This document shows positions 10,501 to 22,500 of a DNA stretch of 64,000 nt, one piece after another. The DNA comes from Pieris napi (Eukaryota; Arthropoda; Insecta; Lepidoptera; Pieridae). The number at the start of each line of letters is the position of its first letter. The stretch's first letter is position 1. A model generated the notes under the pieces. The model was given only the letters and a program-made list of their open reading frames with translations, made no database searches and was not told the DNA's origin. The stretch lies in assembly GCF_905475465.1 (NCBI RefSeq), contig NC_062248.1:10602001-10666000 (forward strand), read 5' to 3'. The translations under genes and the position numbers were made by a program.

Positions 10501-13500
10501 ACCTTTCATAAGGGGACCATATGACGCAGCTGGTTTCGAGAATTGGCCTTACTAATGATGAATATAGCACCCTAGTGGCAGTGTCCGTCAGACCAACCGA
10601 ATTTCGCAGGACAAACCCTAATCTCCTAAAAGCAGCATCCGTAATCGTCCGAATATGCTCCGCAAATGAAAGATCGGGCACGAAAAGGACACCCAAGTCG
10701 CGGACTCTGTCTACGCGCCTAATAACTTTCGATCCTATGCCATAGTCGCAGAGTATTTTATTCGGAGAGGCACTAAAGGTCATCACTTCACATTTGTCAT
10801 AGTTGAATTGGAGTTTATTTAATTCACTCCAATGCAGCAGTTCATCCAAATCAAGTTGCATACACAGACGATCATTGTCAGTCTCAATTATTTTAAAGAC
10901 CTTAACGTCGTCAGCAAATAATAGTATTTTGGAATATTTGATAACGCTTGGAAGGTCGTTAATCATTATTAAAAATAGCAACGGTCCCAGGTTTGAACCC
11001 TGGCTAATACCAGAAATTGTCGGATAAGGCTGCGAGATATATTGTCCATATTTAACATATTGGTTACGATTTGATAGGTAACTAGAAAAAAACTTAAGCA
11101 GAACAGGTCCACACCCAATTGCGGCCAGCTTTTGGAGAAGAATGTCGTTGTCTACTCGATCAAACGCTTTGTGGAAATCCAAATACACTACATCCACCTG
11201 ACACCGCCTATCAATTTCACGCGATACCATGTCAGCCAAAGTCAATAGATTAGTATTAACTGATCTGCGTGGAAGAAAGGCGTGCTGGCAAGGAGTGATG
11301 TGGGGAATGCATTTAGGCAACATTAATGAGTGTAAGGACATTTCAAACACCTTCGCCAGCGTACACAGAATCGCGATAGGCCTGTAGTTTTCAGCTCTGC
11401 TTCTACAATCAGCTTTATGGTAGGGGAGCCCAAGAGGGGATTTCGGGATTTACTAAAGCGCGGCAGATTAATATATAGGGGGATACCTTGTACCCGGTTA
11501 AGTACCTCCACAAAATATGAGGCCCATATATAAAGCCGCACGTGAAGGAGACAGGATCAGTTTAGTAAAAAAAAATTGACCATCAGAAATTCCCGAGCGC
11601 GTCAGATTAAGGTAGGGTGAGTTAATTACATCCTAAAAAGTGTATATTCCACTAATCTGACAATTTGAGAGTGACGGAAAAAAAGGGGAGGGCAACAAAG
11701 TTGTAAAAAAAAAAACGTCATCTCGACATTCTCGAGCGTAGCTAATTTTTTTTTTATTTTGAAGGAAATAATTCAATAATAATGAAAAATATATAATCTG
11801 ACGATTTCCGCAAGCCGAAATAACAAAAATTCGTCGATAAAGTTAAATGCGTGCAGCTGCGTGATGCCTACATTTCCTTAAACCGATCGGAATCTACTAA
11901 ACGGCGTTCTAAATATTTCCCTCAAAATTACATTTCCTGTGAATTTGAACCGATTCGGACCGATAGATTTTGAGAAATTTTGAAAAATCTTAAAAAAATA
12001 AGAATTTTTTTTTTTTAAAGTGGTTTCTTTATCGATCAACTTCAAAAACTAATCCGCCTTTGAGCTTGAAAAACCACGTCGATCGCCACCAAGCTGGTCT
12101 AAAGCGGTTGATTCGTTCGAGAGATATCGTACACGAAAGAAACCCGAAAAAGTGTTTTTTCGGGATTACTCCGAAATTTGTGGTTCGATCAATTAAAATT
12201 GCAAAATTATTTATGAGGATGATAAAACTGCGTCGAATGCCGCCAACCGCGTGAAAATTGCTTGATCCATTCAAAAGTTATTGCGGTTTGAAAATTCCAA
12301 AAATAGTGTTCTATGAAACTTCTATCAGACTTTCGAGCTGGGAGAGCTCAAATGCATAGAAATGTTATTTCTTTGAACTCAGCGAGCTCAAAATATCAAT
12401 TTTAAGCGCCCAGGAATGGAATTAGCGGGAAGTTGCAGGGATGGCCCTTTAGGTGAACCGTTTTTCTATTTTTTTTTGGCAGATCAGGCGAATCCCTCTA
12501 GATAATCGTCAGATTATGAGACAGTACGTTTAGAACATAAAGATGAACCACATATATCTTAATCTGACGCGCTTGAGTATTTCAAAATTGCGATTTTTTT
12601 TTGCAAATTAAGAAAATGGCTGTGGGTTTGCGTCCCATCGAAATCGTCAGATTAGTGAATGAGAGCTTTTTTTTGGTGCACTTAACACTCCCTTAGAAAA
12701 TCTGACGCGCTCGATAAAAATTTTTTTTTTTTAATTTTCAACCCTTAAATACAACCACCCGCATCATGCAAACGATCAGATTAACATACGTACATTATTA
12801 AAAATACGTAGGGCATAGATGCTATCAATATCTGACGCGCTCGAGGATGTCCATGCAACAGTTTTTTTTTACATATTTAACTATCTATAGCCGCTTCCCC
12901 CACCGATGAAAAGGAATTTATCATATAACATTTTTTTCTTCTTTTTATCTAAGCTTTGCATCCCAATAGGTCTCTACGACGCTCGAGTAAATCCCCATTT
13001 AGCATCGTGGGCTCCCCTACCATTAGGAACTGGGGTCACGCGGGATGTCTTCCATAACGTTGGGTAGACCCCTGAATATAAAATAATATTGAAAATATGC
13101 GATATAGGCAATATTAAATATTCTGCCAGTCCTTTAATTATATAAGCCGGAATCATATCTGGACCCGGAGGTGTATTAGATTTTAGTTTATTTACACTAC
13201 GCATAATAACTTCTGTTTCGAAATTTTTTATAAATTATAAATGTCTAAAATTGGAAAATTAGCAGAGAGTTGTGTAAAGATTTAAACAAATGAGAGAAAA
13301 ACATAATGATTTTCTACAATCTATAATAATTATTTAGTGTGTGTGCTAATGTAATAAATACAATATTTTGCTTAATTTATGTACTTTTACGTCTAGTTTT
13401 AAGTCTTTGAATAATTAGCAGAAGTTATGGTACCTGAAGGAATATTAAAAAATTGAAAGAAAACCATGCACTTATTTTTCCCTTCTATATTCTTCATACA

Positions 13501-16500
13501 CCTACACTAAAAATAAATGTGATTAGTTAAAGAGAGCTATTACAGTTCTCGGTCCACGATCTCTTCTCACTTAACAAACAACATATTTATTTATCAACCG
13601 AACCCCAAAATTCTCCAAAGGAAATATTGACCATGTAACAATACAATAGTAAAACGGATATTCAAACATCGCGTTAGTCACGGAATGAAGATACAACCTG
13701 TGATAGGAATTAATCGACGTATTTATATATGGCGAGTTCGTTGCGAGTACTATTCAAAATGTTTGTCCTATTTTGTATTACGGCGTTGCTTTGCGCCATT
13801 AATTACGCCCACGCTAATATGGATGGGGTAAGATATTTGATATTAAAAATATATAATGTTTAGATCTTTTCATGCTTTCAATTGCACCTCATTATAATTT
13901 ATAAGCTTTTAAACTATAATCAAAGCTCTTCACTTCTCGGTAGAATACTCTTTTCAAAATTTATCAAATTTCATTTTACATTTCCTTAAGTTCAGCTGAT
14001 TGTTCATAAAGGCGTTCTTAATGTTAAGTCTCTGGGTAGTTTATAGTGATTGGATTAGACTTAATTCGAACCCTGAATACGTTTGTAGGGTAAAATAAAT
14101 AATAGTTTTAAAAAATAAAAAACACGCTTTTAAAGCACATCAAACTAAAAAGTGAAAAATAATTCCTAATTTAGGCTGAAAATGGTAATGAACAAAAAAT
14201 ACTGGTATTATTGTGAAAAAGCGTGGGTTGCTCGATAGGCGCAAAATATGGCACAGAGCGCGCCACGCTTTTTCACAATAATACCAGTATTTTTTGTTAA
14301 TTACCATTTTCAGCCTAAATTAGGAATTATTTTTCACTTTTTAGTTTGATGTGCTTTAAAAGCGTGTTTTTAGTTTTTTTAAACTATTATTCATTGTTTA
14401 GTTAATTTTTTTTTTTCGGATTATTGCATTGTCATCGATCTTTGACAGGTGCGCAAAGTTTGAATTAAATCTGTCCGTTAAAAGTGGGTCAAAATCGAGT
14501 CCGAAGGAGTCGGTTACATACATACATACATAGATACATACAGGTGAAGCTAATATAAAGCGTGTAATATGAATAGGTACTTTGTCGAATACTCTGTATG
14601 TTTCATAGAAAGAAGAAACTTTAATATTCACAATAAAAGGAGATTTAGTTAAAAAGAAACAGTAAGAGTCCCTGTTTCGTGGGCAGTCAGTCTCTTCCTT
14701 TTGACATGTTAACGGTACTTGACTGTGCGGAGCAGTGTTGGCCTAATGGCTTCTGCGTGCGACTCTCATCCCTGAGGTCGTAGATTCGATCCCCGGCGGT
14801 GCACCAATGTACTTTCTATGTGCGCATTTAACATTCGCTCGAACGGTGAAGGAAAACATCGTGAGGAAACCGACACGTCTTAGACCAAAAAAGGCTACGG
14901 CGTGTGTCAGACACTGGAAGCCTACTTGCCTATTATATTTAAAAATGATCATGAAACAGATTCAGAAATCTGAGGCCACTGATATTTATTTATAAAGGTT
15001 AACAATAATGTTTAAAGAACTTTATTTCACATTACAAAAATTATTTTTTATTACCATGAGAAATTTAATATAAAGTATATACGAACGAGATACACGTCGC
15101 CATCAGCCCAATTTTAGTCTAATGGGCTCATTCTGATGTGTATCTTTAATGCCCTTTTGAATTAATCACGCTAATGTTACGAACCATAGACGGCAACTGA
15201 TTAAACAATTGCACACCCTCATACCTCTTTAAATAATTTGTGCACGGCTTTGGCAAGATAAGCAAACTCGCTCGACGAGTATTGCGTGTAGTGGTGTATT
15301 TGATTTTATTAAATAACTAGTGGACCCGACAGACGTTGTCCTGCATGATATTTCAAGCGATTAGTAAAGCAAAGTATGAAAGTACCGACTGCAGCGCCAT
15401 CTGGCGGGCTGATTTGTGAATCTAAACCATTCCCAGATCCCCTTGAACACACACAAAAAATTCCATCAAAATCGGTCCAGTCGTTTGAGAGAAGTTCAGT
15501 GACATACACACTCACAGAAGAATTATATATATAAAGATTTAAACATAACAGGGCCCTGGTCTATGGTTTGTCCACGGAATAAATAATTGCGATGAAGAAC
15601 TGCCACGAGTCGCCGCCAACATCACGGTCAACAAGCACAAACTAAATCGTACGCATGACGTATATGATGCAGCATTGGACGTATATGAAACCGTAGGCGA
15701 TGGCTATGGGGTAATTTTGCAGAAATTATAGGATTAAGATACAAATGTTTCCATCCCTGAGGTCGTAGGTTCGATCCCCGGCTATGCACCAATGGAGTTT
15801 CTTTTATCAAATTTAACATTCGCTCGAACGGTGAAAACATCGTGAGGAAATTCGGCTTGCCTGCAAAAGGTTGACGGCGATCATTTGAACAGATACAGAA
15901 ATCTGAGGCCCAGACCTAAAGAGGTTGTTGCGCCACTGAAATTTTTATATAAACCTATCGAAATTATTTGTACTTCTCTAGGATAGTGGCCACAATTATA
16001 GTAATAAAGTCTATATATAGTATGACGTTTGAAAGGAATGACTAATGAAAAGTAAACGTTAACTTGCTGCAGGTCACGTACGCACTTTTTTCTTTTTTTT
16101 TTCACGAGTCCACATACAAATTCCAAGTGTCTTATATAGAATTTATTACTTTAGTGTCACTTGCACTAGAATAGTTCCCGCACTTTTAGTTCTTTTGATA
16201 AATTCGAAGAATGAATTTAACAAATTAAAACATAAATTTTCCTGTTATATCCACTTCCAAGGAAGGAGATATCTTTTCCTGTGGTATACAGTTTGTTACT
16301 TACGTTTTATTCCGTATCTTCAATAATTACTATTTTTAAACGATTTATTTATGAGGACTGGATGTTGACGTTGCGCCTAACCGCATTGAAGACTGTTATT
16401 TTTTTCTATAAATTTAATCAAGTGTAAATAAATAAATAATAGCAAACATGTTTCATGATTACTTTCAAATGTAATTTATCAATTGTTAATACTAAGCAAT

Positions 16501-19500
16501 TCTGATCAGTTTAATCCATGTAATTTTGTTTTACAGATTTTAATAGACATTTGCAAGCATACAGACGGTGGATGCAAACAAGTTCAAGTAGTTACAGACA
16601 ATGATATAGGAATGTTTGCCGAGAAATATGCCAAAGAGAATATGGAAGTAGCTTTTACTATGGGAGGAATCGATCCTCCACGTTTTCCTGTCGAACCGGT
16701 GAGTATTATTTATATTGATTAAATAGCGGACCCGACAGACGCTGTACACACATCTTAAAGCACACGGCCCTAATCTCAGTGGCGATTTCGGAACAATAGT
16801 GGTGGGGATGAAATCGGTAGTACGAATCAACAGTAGCATAGTTTAAGTATTACGTAACGAATTTTGGGGGAGGGGTCCTTTTGTAAAACGTTACGATGCG
16901 GGCGGGGTTTGAATTACGCGTTATTGTTAATATTATTTTCGACTTTCCAGTACGTTACACCAAATAATGGTAACTTTTAAGTATAAAGAGTCACTAAGTG
17001 GTCACGAAACGTTTTACTATAGTTGGGTACAGAAAAACGTTACGGCGCGTTACATGGGGGGGGGGGTGTCAATAATCTCCAAAAATTGCGTGTCGTAATA
17101 CTTGAACGCTCCCATACTCAAATTAGGGTAAGATTTGCCTACACATGAGGCGATCTAGGGTGCTCACCTCGGGGAAGTGACTCCGATATTGCCTCTGATT
17201 TAAGGGCCGTGTGTAGACGCTTTTAAATACAACACATCAAACTAAAGAAATTTACAAAAAATATCTAACTGTAAATAACCAGACTTTTCTCGAATCCACT
17301 TAAACTCATCAAAATCGGTCCACCCATTGATTGCATTACGGCTTTGCCGGAAAAAAAATTGTTTGGTCGCAGCAATGTCAATGATGATGTCGATAAGCTA
17401 ATAGAAACTCGAAATAAACACATCAACCGATCAACTTCAAAACTTCTAACTGTCAAATTTTGTGTAAATAACACAACTTACTTTTACATATTTAGATAGA
17501 TATGTATTCACTGCATCGCAAGATTTCAGGGGACATATCGCATTTTAGTAGTGACGGAACACGGGTAACAGAAGATAGACCGACTGTTTTTTTTCTTATG
17601 TACACAAGAAAAATTAGAAAAATTAATCTGATAGTCTTAAAATTTGTAGGTAGGAATTAATAACTTTGTAGCATTAAGTTAAAGACGTTATTATAGAAAT
17701 CTTTTCAAAGAAATCAAAGAAAAAAAATACCATAAATAAATAGCCAATCAGATAAACGTACGCAAATACAATGCCTATTTAAAATCTCTTCTTTCTCTCT
17801 CACACACAGGACTACGTTTATAAGAATTTTCAATCTCTAATATGATATCATTTAACGCCATTAGGATTTATTTGTGATAGGTTATGCTAGCAAAGAGTTA
17901 TTTATTCAATTTTTAATATCTACCCTCTTATTCGTAAAAAACTAAACTATTATATTTACACACATTTAACAAAATTACTCTTTCCGTCTCTTTCTGACAC
18001 TGTGATGAAAAGAGAGATATGACAGGCATGATTATTTTACTTATTGATATAAATTTAATAAAGTATGATATATACGATACAGATAATATAAGAATTGACT
18101 TTGACTAATAATTTAAAATTCCTTAAGACAAATTTGCACGCTATTGTATGTGGCAGAATATGCGAAATTACGATTGTACCACCTTAATATTTTTGTACCA
18201 TATTCTTGCAATAAATAAAAATGTGTGCGTGTACTAGGTGTACACACGTAAGAAGTGAAACTTCTTTATGACCTTATTTTTCGAAAAATGATCTACTATA
18301 TGCAACTTTACAGAAATTGGTTAAATAAAGTTAAATTAGATAAAGTTTAACAAAAGGCTTTTATTATCATAGACATGAATACAAATACAATTATTTCATT
18401 ATTTCATTTTACTACTAAGATTATTACAGAATTTCATTAATTATAATAGAATTATTACTATCATTGTTATCGTTATTATATATTTTTGTTACTAATGGCT
18501 TCGAATCTCTTCGGATCAACCGCGGTAGGGACAAGAAAAAGATGGCGCGTAACCGAAAAATGTGTGTAAATTTTTTTCCAACGCCGATAAAGAAGTTTGA
18601 CTTCAAAAAGCAACATGGCGCGTAACCTGCTACAAAATTTCTCCCATACGTCGATAAAGAAGTTTTACTTCAAAAGATGGCGCGTAACGAAAAACGTGAC
18701 GCGTAACGAAAAAATGTTACACTAAATTTTTTTCCAACCCCGATAAAGAAGTTTCACTTCAATAAATTATTATTATTATAAAACGGTGCAATTAGACTAA
18801 TCTGTTTGCAACCAATGTTTAAAAATCGGAGGATTATCAAATTCTTTTCTTATGAAAAGGAGGTCACTTTGTCTTTTGAGTGTGACATGAGAAGAAATAA
18901 AATGTTTCAGGGTTCCTACAAAATCGAGGACTTCTACTTCGACCACTGTGAGATGCCAGAGGAGTCCATATATGGGGAGTTCACCGGTGACGCATTTATC
19001 GTGAAAGATAACGTCCGCGTGGCGTGCTTCAGGGCACACGTCGAGTTTAGGGAGGAAGAAGACAATATTTGTAACAGGGGATAAAGGTTTATGTTAATAA
19101 ATATCTTCCTATAATTTATAAGTGTACATTTTTTTTATGACGAATGTATGACGGAAACTTTTCAACTCAAAAAAAGTGCGTGCGTACTAAGTACACATGT
19201 CAGAAGTGACACTTCTTTGGCAAACTAATTTTTAAGTCTTGTTCATATTTACAGTTTAGATTACCGATATTTAGAGGGAGGGAAAAAGGAAGATATGTTA
19301 GGAATTTAATGATTTAAGTGCCATTAAATATTAAGTGTCGAAAATTAATACAAATAATAAATAAATTTTTTTTTTTAATTTTTTTCTTCGATACTAAAAA
19401 CAAGTGGCATTTTAATTTACAAGTTACAACGTCATTTGAGATTACAATTAATTATTTTGCATTAAGTATAAAATACTAATATTTCATAAATTCTCTTTAC

Positions 19501-22500
19501 GAAATTTTAATTTTTAGAATAGAATTTCTATAAGGTTATTCACCCTTCTCACTCTCTCTCAATATTCGAAAAAACGCTGCACATCTTCGTGACGTTCCGT
19601 AAAAATTTTACCTTAAAAACTAAAGCGCTATATCCTTTGATCGTGACCTCAAACTTCTGTACCTTTCTCGTGATCATTTTGTGGGATTTGACCACTTTTT
19701 ATATCTTTTTATTGCCGGCCTCACAACGTTGAAAGTACAATACTACACAGCCGGAGTTCGAAACTCAGCAACGATAATCGTACAATTAGACTACTAGACC
19801 ATAACTGCTCTCTTTTACCTCTAAAAGGTACATTTTGGTTATTACTCATAACATTTAAACACCAAAGGGAAGTGGGAAGTATTACTAGTATTTATCGTTA
19901 GTTTCAGTCGACTTTACGACCTATCTTAAAGTAGTATGATTAATTGAAAATAGTGAAATTTGGTGAATTGTTACTATCTTACAATGTGTGCAAAAGTTCA
20001 CATACCTCACAATAAGATCGAACTGATGATGATGGAGTATATGCTTGTTGGTCGGCAGTCGTGACGCCAGGTCGTTGACGAGCGCGGTCCGTGCGTTCGG
20101 CGCGCGTAGTGCACGTAGAACCGCGGGAAAGGATTTGCGTGCGTCTGCGTAACGACATTCGAATATCGCCGCTATACACGACCTTAGCACCTGGAAATTA
20201 AATTGGTTTATATAATAAAATAAATAATATATAAAAATGATAGAGTGCCCCATAAAGACATATTGCGTTAAGTAATTTAGACGTTTTGGGGAGATTTTTA
20301 TTTATTTTATATAATAGGGGGCAAACAGGACGCCCAAAAAGGGCATTCATCGTAGCCCATGGGTGCGTTGACGGCGTTTGACCCCTCAAAAAGGAGTTCA
20401 CTCTAATTTTAAATAGTTGAAGGTCGTATCTCTCAGGGAAGACCCCCAACGGTAGTCGATTCCACAGTTCGCAAAAGAAAATGCCTTGTGAAACGGACTG
20501 TGGAAGACTTCCAGACATCAAGTGATGTTGATGAAATTTGGAATACGACTCGTACGGTGTCGAAACGAGGCAGGTGGGACGAAGTTAAAAAGCAAAACAA
20601 TTTAAAATTAGGGAGCGTTCAAGTATTACGTAATGAACTTTGGGGGGGGGGGTCCAATAATCTCTAAAAATTGCATGACGTAATACTTGAACGCCCCCTT
20701 AGTGAAATCTTATATTTGAGGTGAGAGACACCCAAAACGTTAATTTAGCTTAACTGATACATTATTAAAAATCCTTCTTAGTTTGGAGAGTACTGATATA
20801 GGTATAAAATTTAGACTTAAAATGTCTGCGTTTCAATCGTTAAATAATTATATCGGACGAAGAAGTCTGATCCGTGTCATAAAGAATAGATTTTAGACAA
20901 ATTATACTTATACATAATGACGTACCTCAAGCCGTCTCGCAGAGTTAGTGAGTAATAGTTGCGTGAGTTCCACGGCGCCGGTAGGTGGCGCTGCTGGGGG
21001 TATTATTCGTGGGGCTGGTAATCTTATCGCTTGTAACCTGGAATATTACAAGATATGTAAAACGACAAAATCTAAATATGCCTTTTACTTCAATTATTTA
21101 TGTATTTATTAGTAATCCTTCATCTAACATATATATTATAAAAAAGCCAAAACAGATTACATATACAAGATATATGAAACAGAAAACATTAATAGACAAA
21201 AATTTTAATAAAAAATGAAAGAAAACTGAAATTTAACATTAAACGAAACAAAAAACATTACAATCAATTATACGAAGAAAATATTTCAATGCTTTATAAG
21301 AGACTGAAGAAGAGATAGAAAATAGGGATCCCGTGGAAAAAAGGTTGATATTAAAAAATAATAAGTACATATAATTAAAATTTTATCCTTTTAGGATGAG
21401 ATCCGTCATTCCATCATTTTATTCCCAAGATCTTAGTATAATTTTTAAGAAGTATAGTGTGGTACTACTGAACGTGTATTGTGAATTCTTTCACTAATAA
21501 AAAACTATAGTACTCATGAGTGACACAGATACACATTTGTGTTATTCACAAAATACTTACTTCTCAAGATTATTAGTGGCGGCTCTCTCGTCTATGACTT
21601 GTTGCACTCTGGCAGCGCAAAGCGTCGGTAAAGGCGGTTGGTGTATTCTCGATTCAGCGCCCTCTGGCGGCCGAAGGATACGTTGTTGGAATATCTACAA
21701 ATATGTTATTCGTGTATTTTAATATGACGGTTTTACATAACAATAAAACCGATATTATGTGCCGAGAAGGAAAACATACAGCATTGTATAATGAAGAAGC
21801 AATGTATACTTAGCCATGAAGTGCGATACATACCGAGTGAAATAGTTCCGCTTGGATAGAATAGATGGCGCTGTAATCGCCTCAACTTCATACTTATCTT
21901 AACCAGCTAGGACGTTGTCATTTCCACAGTCATAGAGTCTTCACCAGGAAGAGCTTCCTACAATGCTGTATGTTTTCCTTCTCGGCACATAATATCGGTT
22001 TTATTGTTATGTAAAACCGTCATATTGATGTGCCTCCGGAAAACATACAGCATTGTATAATGAAGACGTGTTTGTTATCTGCTGGTGGATGTATAAAGTA
22101 CAGTATAAAACACAACGCTATGATGATTATGAAGAATTAAAGGCTTTAGCTAAAGCCGTTATTGTTTATATAACTATTTTATTTACTTGCCAATATTCTT
22201 AATCAAAGCATAAGTATTTAGCAATAAATATTATTCTTAGTTACGGTATAAATATAACTATATTGATTGAGATGTACAATTAACATAATAATATAAACTT
22301 CCTATCATCACAACAAGGTATTTCTATAATTACGATGGTGCAAATGTATTAAAGAAAGAGTGATGAGTTTTCTCTACGAGAGTATCTCGCGGCAGTAATG
22401 ATTAAAGAATGTATGTACTCGTATTTGAAGATTTCCAATTACTCCGTGTAATAAAAAATTTCATCTAGTGGTTGAATTTCGACCCAATTATTTTGCTGTT

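Larger units (their letters stand above)
9957..13229 (-). mobile_element. jockey-like LINE, 5'-truncated, split by a TIR element
   Basis: Minus-strand RT ORF (9968-11417 and 13026-13229) with a short TTTA-type tail at 9957-9979. The 1605-bp DNA element sits inside. The 5' end (endonuclease ORF) is missing beyond about 13229, as is common for target-primed insertions. The long uninterrupted frame suggests a fairly young copy. It lies in the Sbf intron between w10 and w11. Confidence 0.85.

Noticed and set aside
12029..12274. ORFs on both strands in the 1605-bp element as a transposase
   Set aside because: Under 85 codons, overlapping on opposite strands, no DDE or DNA-binding motif, and broken in copy 1.
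18806..19084. Single-exon 92-codon gene
   Set aside because: The spliced model using the acceptor at 18909-18910 keeps phase with two upstream exons including a signal peptide.
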